Shown here: in pieces, positions 31,315 to 40,836 of the stretch
Layout: every line of letters begins with the position of its first letter
How positions within the stretch are numbered: the first letter of the stretch is position 1
Assembly: GCA_002221725.1 (NCBI GenBank)
Contig: NJFT01000005.1
Span: 399,293 to 463,292 of the forward strand
Direction: 5' to 3'
Source of the DNA: Scedosporium boydii
Lineage: Eukaryota > Ascomycota > Sordariomycetes > Microascales > Microascaceae
Length of the DNA stretch: 64,000 bases
The notes under the pieces: generated by a model
Databases searched by the model: none
What the model was told of the DNA's origin: nothing
Seen by the model: only the letters and a program-made list of their open reading frames with translations
Translations under genes and position numbers: made by a program

Positions 31315-34300
31315 GAATGGCTTCAATGGCCTACCAGTGTGGTTCCTGGTCGAAGAAAGTAAGGAAGTCTGCCTCTCTTCAAAATGCCCCGCCAACCAGT
31401 ATTTGAACAGCTTATTTCGTCATTACCGATTACCCTTACCCCGCCACCGCGCTAAGCTTCATCATTGGCTGCGCGGGCCTGAGCTACGAGAGTACTAACT
31501 GATGTCGTGGCTTGAGCATCAATCGTTCATCGGCACTTCGCCTTCAGTGGACAGCTTTGAATTATCGAGCTCAGTATTTAATGGATCAACTTGACCGCAA
31601 CTGTGATGAAGGGGATATTCAAGTAGGGTGGTGGATGATGAACAATTCCCTGTTGTCCGTCTGGAAACCAAATAGCCACCCACCATCAAGCAATGCTTGG
31701 AGAGCTTCACCACTACTGGAGGAATCAACATCCCGATATCCTCAGGTGTCACTCTTACTTGGTAGGCCTTAAGGTTAATATAGCTACTATTCGAGTAGTC
31801 ATGGATTGCAATTTTTACGAAAATTTCAATCACTTAATTTGTTTTAAGTCTACGCGGACACTCTCTTCTTCATGGCGACGCATCAAGCGCCACACATAAT
31901 GAAAAGAAAAATTCCCTAGAGTAAACTCCAGAAAAAGGAAAGACATCAAAAATTGCGCCCCCGACGGCCCCGAAGGACAATCGAGCAAGGCCGACTCCGC
32001 GATGTGCAATGCAGGTCATCCTCACTGAACTACCGACTTCTTGATCTCGGCGAGCACGGGACAAGGTAAGTATGAAGAAAGAAAAGAAGAAGAAAAAGCC
32101 AAAGATGGTGGGAGGGCCGAGGGGTATTTATGGTTTTCCAAAGGCGGTGAGGCGGAGCTCTGGATCAGTAGGTGGGTCCGGGTGGCAGAATTATTTTTTG
32201 AAGGCCGAATTTTGATTGGATGGATTTTCAAGATGTGGGGCTTCCTGATTCACTTGGTCAACTTCAACCTGGAGAAGGAGCTCTTTCCTTCGTAGCTTTG
32301 TCTGGAAGGAGGAAACAAGAAGTACGAAGGAAGACACAAATTGGGAAGTTGCGGGTCCTTCTGCCTTCCCTGGAAATTAGGTGAATTCCTTCGAAAGGTA
32401 CTTTGCACCAAGTATTTCGATTTGATGCTATTTACAAGACTACTGATGCCGGGTCTTGCTCCCTTCATACGGACACGACAACATCGATGCCAGCTCGAAA
32501 GATGACACAAGCGGATGCCGCCGTCATCTGAGATCCGCATTTACGTTCACGTCTGCATCATGTCCCAACGATGATAGGGTAATTCCAAGAGTCTATGTAT
32601 GCAGAGTGCGGCTTGGTACACTTGACTCCTCTAGTTCCACATTTCTTGGGCTGATGCTGCCTCTTCTGATGGCTAAGGATCAGACGGGAGTGAACTTTTC
32701 TTGTTCTGACTTAGACATGGTTGCTTCTTCTGTATACCGTAACCTTCTACTTGAGCTTCAAAAACTCACCTTCTAGCTCCCGTCAATAAGTACATTTCCC
32801 TCCTGGAAGCAGCCACATCTCCTAAACGAGAACATAAGCACTGCCCTTTCTTAGTTGGTAGATATGGTGACGTCGAATCTTGGGCATTTGCTTCAATGCG
32901 TTTGTTTTTGTCACCACCACCAGCCAACAGACGACCAACATCTAGCCTTCGACTTATTCACCCCGACTATTTCCAGTATATAGCAGTAAAAGTGTTGTGA
33001 TGTAGTCTAAATAATTCAAGCAGTGAAAACGGAAGGTATCCTGTCGCCCTCAACACGATCGTCAACAATATCTTGTCACCGTTCGCCATGTCTACGCCAT
33101 CCAGACTATTAGGCGGCAAATCCACTGCCGAAGGTAGGCAGATATAACCTCGGGAGAATCGTAAAAACACAATACAAAAGTATTAATTCATTATAAATCA
33201 TGATGAAAAGTGGTGCTTATTTGGTCAGCATATGCCGGGTGTAAGGCCTTGTAGTAGAACCAGTTCCTGTCAATCCAAGTCGCAAAACGAAAAGGGTGCA
33301 TATGAATACATCGGGAGGTATTCTCCTTTCTGTTCGTGGACTATTTGTCCCAGTCTTGCAGTCAGGCGTACTTGCCTTGGGTGGCCTGCTGAAAAGGGAG
33401 GGGGAGTATGTGTTATATATTTGGATAAGTTCGTAGGCTATCGCCAGCGTGAGGTACTCATGTTTCTGAAGTACGCGGTTTGAGGCCTCTCACGGGGCTG
33501 GGATAGTGTGCGCTTGCATGTTTGTACCTAGTATTCCTCCGGGAGCCTCACGTTGGTTCATCTATTTTTCTTTTTAGCCATACATTTTTGCTGGTGCAGT
33601 GGAAAATTCTCATCTAGGAAGAGGCTCCGAGGAAATTTGCAAAGTCACTCTCTTTTGCTCCCAACGGACCTTCCTCTCACTCGACCGACAGGCGTAACGA
33701 AGGTACTTCCTGGAGCACTAAGACGCCGTGATGGTAGTCGCCCTTGCCAGCCTTTCAGAAAACGACTTCCTAGATGGCCTCGGTTCGAATCCGGCTTTGC
33801 CTCTAGTACCCTTCTTTTTTCACGCCTCTATTTCTATTGGTCCTTATGCACACTTTGCTTTATTTCGGCCCTCAATCGTGCCCGAGAAATGCATCCGCGG
33901 GACGGCGACATCTACACTTCGCATGTTTTCACTCGAAAGTCGGCATCAATTGATCTTAATTGGCTTCACTCCCCCTTCTTCGTTCAATTCAGAAGGTCAC
34001 ACTAGGCCACTTATGATACTCGGATGCAAACCAGGGGATACGAAGAGCTATCAGTGCCCGGTATTGGTTTTGAAAAGCCACCCGCAACAGAGGATCATTT
34101 CGAGAACCCGCCCTCACTCAGGACTCCAATTGAAGCCAAAACAAATCCTGCCAAAAAATCGAAAAGTCAACATGAGTCTTCCTGCGACTACAATGGCACA
34201 ACTAGAGATCTCTGAGTTTCCTCAAGGGTTTCCGCGCGGAGGTCTTGTAGACTACAGGCTGCTCGATTGGTGTTGGGCTACTTAGGACTAAAGGTATGAA

Positions 34301-35172
34301 CTGCCTCTGAGGATATCAACACAACGAATACCTTGCATGCAATACGGGTTCGTGAAGCGTTCCAAATCTAGGTTCTCTCGAGGACAGCTGAGTAGAACCT
34401 CTGGTACTGAATCGACTTGTTGAGTGGGCCATTGTTGGTCGTTATGATCGGGTGATAATAAACCTTTCCATACCCGAGGATGCTAAGCATGCTGCAAGCT
34501 TCTCATGCGCCTCGAGGAAATGCACAGCCACTCATGCAAAGTCCAGTTAGAATTCAGAACCAAGCTGTTATCTTGAAAAAACACGCTTGGAGATACCCAA
34601 GGAAGCAAGGAAGACGTTTGACGTTGAAAAGGGGTACAAAGTACATCGTGCCTCATCAGTGGGATGCCCCGCAGTGGTTACATAATCCAGTTTGATGAAC
34701 AGGGATCCACTGATGTCAACTCTGAAAGGAGTCTCAACTGGGAAGGTACTGCATCAATGTACCTACCCATCACGCTTCACGGTTACCGTTCTTGATTCTC
34801 GATTCGCCAAAAGTTCATCGCCCTCTTATAAGCGCGCAGCCTTCTGTGCATATTTGCCCCCTCTCCCTTCGAATCAGCCTCCGCCTGGACATTCCTCCGT
34901 GATATCGTGCTTTTGAAAAGCCAGCGGACAATCTCCAGGGAGTTAAAGCCGACCCTACCTTCCCATGATCCAGACTATGCCTGTTAAATCCCCTGTCGTC
35001 ATGATTCGATCGCGTCCGTAACGACTGCAGGGAAACTTGAGCACTCGACTCCGCCAAGCCGTGCTCCAAGTGCAAAGAACGACCAGCAAGTGGGAATCAC
35101 TAACTTTTCGAGAATAATACATTCCACCCAGTATCCATTCCTAACATCTATTGGATTCTTCATTCACTTTGA
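31315..35172. other. Gene-poor 3.9 kb stretch
   Basis: Between divergent GLO1 (-) and the 35173 gene (+). Several short frames (32456-32776, 33553-34005 and 33728-34285 on the plus strand) overlap and show no domain, clear intron pattern or low-complexity signature of a real gene. A tRNA T-arm-like string at 33783-33793 lacks the rest of a cloverleaf. It may hold a non-coding transcript or decayed sequence, but nothing is positively identified. Confidence 0.45.
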
Positions 35173-37245
35173 ATGAACATTCCCGCCTACACCATGGATC
35201 CCCGAGGACAAAGCCCCTTCTACGAATCCGCCATCGTCGACGACGACTCCGCCAAGGGAACCAATACGACGTCCTCAGGCCACCTCGTGTCCCAATCGCC
35301 ACTCCCCCGATCCAGATCCTTCTCCGACGGCGGCCCGTCCGGTCCCAAACTCTCACCCTCCCCAAACATCATCGCAGCCGCTTCTTCCCGCCGAACGAAG
35401 GACGATATTGCGCTCAAAGATACCACGATCTCCACCCCCGCCTCGCTGTCCGCCTCCACACCCTCGACGCCGTGCCGCGATGAGTTCCCCCGCCGAGGTC
35501 TCAACCTGCAGGCACCTCCGAATCGAGACTTTACGTCCCCGGGCGGCGGTCCTACGTCATCACACCAGCCCGGAAGCAACAGCCCGTACTTCGCCGGCCG
35601 AGTCGCCCCGCTGAGCCCGAAGCTCGACCCTTCTCAAGTGTTTGCCTCACCGACTAATATTTTACCGCGTCGATCGAGGGGTCTGGATTTTTCGAGGGCT
35701 GCGACTAGTCTGCACCATTCGATGCTCGCTGATCAGTCGAGTCCCGACTCGAGTCCGACCATGGGTGGGAGGGCGATGAATATACCGAACCGAAGGAGCG
35801 GTGACTTTAGTAGTACGGAGCAGTCGTCCAACTCGCTCTGGTCTGTGATGGGTAGCCAGGAGAGGATGAACCTGTCGGGTTCTTTGGGGAGCGTTCCAGG
35901 GATTGTGCCGTCGGACTCATCTTCCAGCTCAGACGACGACGTCATGGACGAGGATATGGATGAGAGCTATCTGACTACTCCGCAGGCTAAGGCTACGATA
36001 TCCCTCGGCGGCCCACAACCCGCTCCGTGGTCCCTGGGTGGCTCCCCCGCCGTCAGCAGCCTGATGAACTTTCAGCAGCGACAACGGCCGAAGAAACACC
36101 CCAAGCGCCGTCTCCGTGCGGGTCTCGGCCTCGGCGGTGTTTTTTCGAGTGGTGTTTCCAAGTCACCACCAAACGGGATGGCCATGGACGTGTCTCATTC
36201 GAGGCGCGAGAGCATTAGCTGGCAGGCTAATCAGCTACATTTATCGGGGAGCGAGGGCGAGGATGTCTCGTCGAAGGCAGAAAATCCCCTGGGAACTCCG
36301 AGTCGTGATCGTAGTGTTATCCGGCGCGTTGTTACCAGGAGGGGGAATCTCTTTGTAAGGCTACACAGGGGAGAACATGCTGTTCCGGATCACTATTTAC
36401 TAACATTTCAACAGCCGAAAACGAAAGGATTCGCCCGTATTCGAGCCGCTCTAGCGGAAGAAAGCGCTCCGGTCGAGGCCGAAATCTGCAGAGAGGCAGA
36501 AGTCGTCCGCCAGGTCCTCGAGAGCGATGTACCCTACGAGCGCGGACCGACCGCCATCCCTCCGCTCTCTGCCCCTACCACCACCAACTCCTCTCCGTCC
36601 CTCAAACCACAAGACGACATGGACGATATGATCACCGACTCGGGCCTCGGCATCTCCTCCACTTCTCGCCCGCAACAACAGCAACAACAACCACCCCCTC
36701 TCAAGGGCCTTCTCCCCAGCGCCCGCCTTCCCTGGGACGCTGCCGCCGCCGAACCCACAAGCAACACCTCAAGCGCCTACACCACCCCACCACTCCCGCC
36801 CTTCCGACCCCGCGGCTCCTCCACCATCAGCGAAGACATGTCCATGGATTCCCAAACCGGTCCCTTCTCCTCCTCCACCCAACCGCAACCGCCCTCGGCC
36901 GCCGAAATCACCCGCCGCATCAACAACAAGCGCCGTCGTGACGACGACCTCGACCCCGTTGCCCTCAAGCGCCGCGCCGTGAGCCCCAGCGTAAGCGTGC
37001 ACAACTCGCCCGTCATGCAGAGCCCCATGCAGCGCGATGCGGCGCCGTGGGGGTCGAGACCGGGCAGTAATTGCGGGGATAGGGGCGGAAGCAGCGCCGC
37101 GAGCGATTCGGGAAGTATAGGCGGGACGCCGGGGAGTGTGTCTGTTGGGGCGACGGGGAGGATTGGTGGTGGGGGAAAGGGCAGGGTTGGGTTTCAGGGG
37201 ATGGTGGATACGAGTGATGGGATGATGAGGATGAGTATTGAGTAA
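35173..37245 (+). CDS. Conserved fungal disordered protein (RRGNL-PKTKGFARIRAAL motif)
   Basis: Two exons, 35173-36354 and 36415-37245, with a 60-nt intron (36355-36414) that has a perfect GTAAGG donor, a TTTACTAAC branch site and an ACAG acceptor. The intron keeps the frame open, so retention would add 20 residues. Spliced length is 670 residues. The sequence is Ser/Pro-rich and disordered except for one conserved-looking block across the junction: VIRRVVTRRGNLF joined to PKTKGFARIRAALAEESAPV, then EAEICREAEVVRQVLESD. A KKHPKRRLRAGLG basic cluster could target the nucleus. I have seen this block in many filamentous fungal proteins of unclear function. A second start, Met8 (35194, MDPRGQSPFYES), may be the real one. 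Confidence 0.75.
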   Translation: MNIPAYTMDPRGQSPFYESAIVDDDSAKGTNTTSSGHLVSQSPLPRSRSFSDGGPSGPKLSPSPNIIAAASSRRTKDDIALKDTTISTPASLSASTPSTPCRDEFPRRGLNLQAPPNRDFTSPGGGPTSSHQPGSNSPYFAGRVAPLSPKLDPSQVFASPTNILPRRSRGLDFSRAATSLHHSMLADQSSPDSSPTMGGRAMNIPNRRSGDFSSTEQSSNSLWSVMGSQERMNLSGSLGSVPGIVPSDSSSSSDDDVMDEDMDESYLTTPQAKATISLGGPQPAPWSLGGSPAVSSLMNFQQRQRPKKHPKRRLRAGLGLGGVFSSGVSKSPPNGMAMDVSHSRRESISWQANQLHLSGSEGEDVSSKAENPLGTPSRDRSVIRRVVTRRGNLFVRLHRGEHAVPDHYLLTFQQPKTKGFARIRAALAEESAPVEAEICREAEVVRQVLESDVPYERGPTAIPPLSAPTTTNSSPSLKPQDDMDDMITDSGLGISSTSRPQQQQQQPPPLKGLLPSARLPWDAAAAEPTSNTSSAYTTPPLPPFRPRGSSTISEDMSMDSQTGPFSSSTQPQPPSAAEITRRINNKRRRDDDLDPVALKRRAVSPSVSVHNSPVMQSPMQRDAAPWGSRPGSNCGDRGGSSAASDSGSIGGTPGSVSVGATGRIGGGGKGRVGFQGMVDTSDGMMRMSIE
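36355..36414 (+). other. 60-nt intron that keeps the frame open
   Basis: GTAAGG donor, CTAAC branch 14 bases before the AG, and a length divisible by three with no stop codon. Splicing joins the conserved halves RRGNLF and PKTKGFARIR. Confidence 0.8.
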
Positions 37246-37966
37246 GGGAGGGTCTGTCACTCCTCGTTTCTTTCTCTAATGTTGTCCTTCCCGTGTTGAA
37301 TCTTTTTTCATTTGTCTATCCTCCCCCGCTCCTCCTGTCCTTTTACTACTACTCCTACTACTACTTTCCATTTTTGACTTTGCATTTTGTTTGCTATTTG
37401 GGGAGCGAAGAAATATGGGGAATTTTGGATCTGAGGAGTACTTTAGACGGCTGCATCATATTGGCGTTCTTTTCGTTTCCTTTTTTATTATTTTTTCTTT
37501 CCTTTTTTGGTCAAAATCTGGTCAGATCGGAAAACTTGTTCCTTTTTAAAAACAAATCAGTTCAGGAAGGGTTCTTAGAACTCTCGGATATACTCAGATC
37601 GTAACGTAATTTCGACATCCAATTTTTTACAATGAGAATGTTGTGTGTACTCGTGATATGTCTTGATCAAGACAGGCAGAAGATGTGGCTGTCCAAAGGT
37701 CTTTGGCTCTCTCTTAATGATCATTTTCGAGTCTGTTGGCCAGAGAGACAAGTCTGGCCTGAAAACCCGCCGACCACCATGCTCGACGTTTCCTCCCCCT
37801 TGTGGATATCATCTAAATTTTGCAACGGCGCCCCAAGAATCCCTCGACATCACCTCGATTCGTTTCCACTCTCTTGCAAGTGTAGACACAGATATGTATA
37901 AGAACGAGCCCAACCCTCCCCTATCCGTCCCCGACGATAAAGTAAATCCAAACCGCTCTTTCACCC
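37246..37966. other. Convergent intergenic region
   Basis: This 721-base region lies between the disordered-protein gene (+) and the Roadblock-like gene (-). It is T-rich around 37300-37520, as in fungal 3' regions. No gene is seen. Confidence 0.5.
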
Positions 37967-38662
37967 TCAATCCGCCCCAACCGCATCCAAAGGAACCCTC
38001 AAACCCCCCAACCTCTCATCCAAAACCCTCGCAACCTCCTCCGCCGCCTTCCTAACAACCAAAACCCCCTGCGCCCTCACGCTCCCCACGCTGCCGACAC
38101 TACTCGCCGCGCCTCCGCTAACAACACTATCCCCGTCATCCGGACTCCCCACGACGCTTCCCCCTCCTCCTCCCCCTCCTCCCGCAAGCTGCTGGTGGTG
38201 ATGATGGTGCTCCTCCCTACCCACAATCTCATCCCCCGGCGGCCCAACACAAACCAACAAAAGCCCACACCTCAACCTCCGAATAACAACCACCCCGCCC
38301 GCCAACTGCACCGTAACAGCCACAGCCTCCTCCTCCTCCCTCTCCCCCTCCGATCCATCTCCTTCCTCCTCCCCCTCTTCTTCGTCGTCGTCGTCGCGGT
38401 CCTGGTCCCGCTCGGCGGGCGATGCGCTGAGGGCGTGGGGTACTAGGCTCGCGCAGCCCGTGTGCATGGCGACGAGGGACGAGGCCACGGTCGCTTGGGC
38501 GCGCAGCTCGGAGGCGGGTTTGAGGGGGCGGGAGGCGTGGGCTAGGAGGTTGCCTGTGGGGGTGGTGAGGAGGAGGGTGTGTGATGAGGGGGAGAGGCGG
38601 GTTGTGAGGAAGGTTGTGAGGCGTTTGGTTAGGAGGAGAGGGGGTGTTTGTGGTTGGGCCAT
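37967..38662 (-). CDS. Roadblock/LC7-like protein
   Basis: Single exon, 231 residues. The N-terminus (LLLTKRLTTFLTTRLSPSSH, TLLLTTPTGNLLAHASRPLK, ASELRAQATVASSLVAMHTG) and the later strands and helix (VAVTVQLAGGVVVIRRLRCG, LLLVCVGPPG, then GVLVVRKAAEEVARVLDERL) fit the Roadblock/LC7 fold. That fold scaffolds small-GTPase regulators such as LAMTOR/Ego subunits. Two low-complexity inserts interrupt it: an Asp/Glu tract (about 88-112) and a His/Gly tract (about 152-168). Whether it is an EGO-complex subunit that acts in TORC1 signalling cannot be decided here. Confidence 0.62.
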   Translation of the reverse strand: MAQPQTPPLLLTKRLTTFLTTRLSPSSHTLLLTTPTGNLLAHASRPLKPASELRAQATVASSLVAMHTGCASLVPHALSASPAERDQDRDDDDEEEGEEEGDGSEGEREEEEAVAVTVQLAGGVVVIRRLRCGLLLVCVGPPGDEIVGREEHHHHHQQLAGGGGGGGGSVVGSPDDGDSVVSGGAASSVGSVGSVRAQGVLVVRKAAEEVARVLDERLGGLRVPLDAVGAD

Positions 38663-39322
38663 TGTTGGCGGGTCGCGTTCCTTTTTGGCCTTTTTGAGAT
38701 GAGGATTTTTTTGTTCTTTTATTGTTATTTTCGGTTGCTGTGTTGGGTGGTGGTGCTGGTTTGCCGGATTCTTTTTTCCTCGTCGCAGAGATATGGAGTG
38801 TAGGGTTTGTGATATAATTAATTCTGGATTATTGACTGAGCTTTGAGATGAGATTGGACTTGAGCTTGGAGGGAAGGAGAAAGCTCGGCGAGGTCTGTTC
38901 CTTATCGCAGTCTACTTCGTACAAGGCTACAAACAAGGGCAAACAAGGGCAAACATAGGTGGGGGTGGCCCGCTTTTCAGGTACAGCCGACATTGGATCT
39001 TTGATTTGTACCAAGTACTTCGTACTTCGTAAATCGTCGCTTGACGTCAATTGATCTTTCGTTTAGTCCGCTCAGTCCAACACCAACATCGAGCATCGAT
39101 GCGACCTTCCTCCTCGACGACGTGGTACTTCATGTACTTCATATACCTCACCTCGTATGTTCCGAGGCGCATTCAAATTGTTGAGCATGTGCGACCTCTT
39201 CAACCTATGTGACCTGTGCCTTCTCATCTTCATTTCATAAATCTTCAACATGTCCCCTCATTTCACCTCCCCCCATCATCGCCCAAGAAAACCGGGTATG
39301 TGACGGTCTCTTCCCACCCATC
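38663..39322. other. Divergent intergenic region with palindromes
   Basis: This 660-base region is shared by the Roadblock-like gene (-) and the 2EXR gene (+). It holds TACTTCGTA at 38913, two overlapping copies at 39016 and 39023, and a 10-nt AAACAAGGGC direct repeat at 38931-38950. Confidence 0.55.
39016..39031. repeat. Two overlapping TACTTCGTA motifs
   Basis: TACTTCGTA at 39016-39024 and 39023-39031 overlap by two bases, about 290 bases upstream of the 2EXR gene start. Confidence 0.85.
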
Positions 39323-40348
39323 ATGACCAAATCATTCCCTCTCTTCCCTCTCCTCCCATTCGAACTCCGCGCTACAATATGGGAAGCCGCCATCTCAGAC
39401 GCGAAGCAAGTCCTCGAGGCCTACGTCGTCGAGCAAGACCACGACGGCCACGAGGACCGTATATACTTTCTACTCGACACGGACGCGGATGGCAACCCAC
39501 GTAGTCCTTACCCAGGCCCCCTCGCAAACTGTGTAATAGTTCGTGCTCTGCTTGTCTTCCCCTACGCGGCCTCAGGCCAAATCCGGCCTCCCGCCGTCCT
39601 CTCTGTATCTCGCGAGGCTCGCCGCGTAGGTCTGCAGTATGGTTCCGTTTCTCATCTCTGGCTCGATAGACGCCACGAGAAACCTCACCCCGTGCATCTC
39701 TCTTCCGGCCTCGAAAACACCATCATCTTCATGCACAACTTCGGAGGGTACAACGAGTACGGCTCACGAGAGAAACCACCTCTCGAAAACCTCCAGCACC
39801 TCGCAACCATCCGCCACCTCGCCCCCAGATGGACCTTCTTCCCCTCCGGTATCCCCCCGCCCGGCTGCGTCGTAGAAGCGCACAGGTTCACCTGGAAAGC
39901 CAGACTCTACCTTTTGTACTCCTCCTGCCCGAACCTCACGGACCTCTACTATTGCGTGCCCGGCCTGCGTCGCCCGTCAGCGGACTCCGTGGCCGAAGTG
40001 GACCTGCACTCCAAGGAGCCTCCCGGCTGCGCTGGACTACCCATACGTCTTGAGCCCCTGGATCCGGAACGCGCGTTATCGTCGTCGTGCAGGTGTACCC
40101 TCCCGCAGCGCACCTGGGCTGATATCGAAGCCGAAATCGAAGCGGCTTTCGCTTCTGAATGGCTGAGGGTTTTTGTGCAGAGTGAATTCGGCGGCAGTGG
40201 CATTACGTTCCCGCCGCGTGTGCATGGTTGTATCTTGCTACGTGAAGGGTTGGATCTTGAAAAGGTCAAGAAGGAGAAAACTCGCTGTGGCTGCTACGGT
40301 TCGGAAATCGAGGAAGATTTTTGGGCTGGTCGCGCCGTAGGGGGGTGA
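39323..40348 (+). CDS. 2EXR domain protein
   Basis: Single exon, 341 residues from ATG 39323 (MTKSFPLFPLLPFELRATIW). The frame is open upstream to 39209, but the 2EXR domain begins right after the chosen start. The domain covers about residues 5-110: FPLFPLLPFELRATIWEAAI, then the closing PPAVLSVSREARRVGLQYG. 2EXR proteins are a large fungal family named for the conserved Glu-x-Arg pairs (here FELR and SREAR) and have no proven biochemical role. The remaining ~230 residues have a pattern often seen downstream (FTWKARLYLLYSSCPNLTDL). A Cys-rich end (CRCTLPQ; RCGCYGS) follows. Convergent with the C2H2 factor. Confidence 0.8.
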   Translation: MTKSFPLFPLLPFELRATIWEAAISDAKQVLEAYVVEQDHDGHEDRIYFLLDTDADGNPRSPYPGPLANCVIVRALLVFPYAASGQIRPPAVLSVSREARRVGLQYGSVSHLWLDRRHEKPHPVHLSSGLENTIIFMHNFGGYNEYGSREKPPLENLQHLATIRHLAPRWTFFPSGIPPPGCVVEAHRFTWKARLYLLYSSCPNLTDLYYCVPGLRRPSADSVAEVDLHSKEPPGCAGLPIRLEPLDPERALSSSCRCTLPQRTWADIEAEIEAAFASEWLRVFVQSEFGGSGITFPPRVHGCILLREGLDLEKVKKEKTRCGCYGSEIEEDFWAGRAVGG

Positions 40349-40836
40349 TCCGCCTGCAGTCTTCAGGGCAGAATACAAGACTACCAAGGTGTTTAATAGT
40401 CGGGAAAACGTTGCCAGTGAAGAAAAGAGACGGAAATGTGGAGGCGGATGGTGATTGGGAATCGAGAGCGCTCATAAGCCCTATGAGCTTGATGATCTCA
40501 ACTCGGTCACCCAAGAGTCCTTCTGATTTCGAAACAACAAAAACACCGTGACTTCCTTTCTTATGTCGGTTCGTCTATTTACCACAGGACAAAAACATCA
40601 AAAATATACACGCTCTCCCGCGTGAGGAGACTAAATAGTAAGTATATACATATCCCATCCCAGAACCATTAGTTAGCCACAGTAATGCGCAGTAAGCCTC
40701 TCTATTCGCGCCCACCCAAAAACTCCTTTTGGGTTCGTTTGCCCCCGTTCCGTGCCGAATCCCAGATACCGCAGAGATAAATGTGAGAAAATGCCAAATA
40801 TAAAACCTCTGTACTAGATCAATCCTCCACACACTT
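40349..40836. other. Convergent intergenic region
   Basis: This 488-base region separates the 3' ends of the 2EXR gene (+) and the C2H2 factor (-). No gene is seen. Confidence 0.5.

Noticed and set aside
33730..33810. tRNA-like T-arm string (GGTTCGAATCC) at 33783-33793
   Set aside because: The T stem pairs only partly, no matching acceptor stem or anticodon arm is found, and the surrounding bases do not fold into a cloverleaf.
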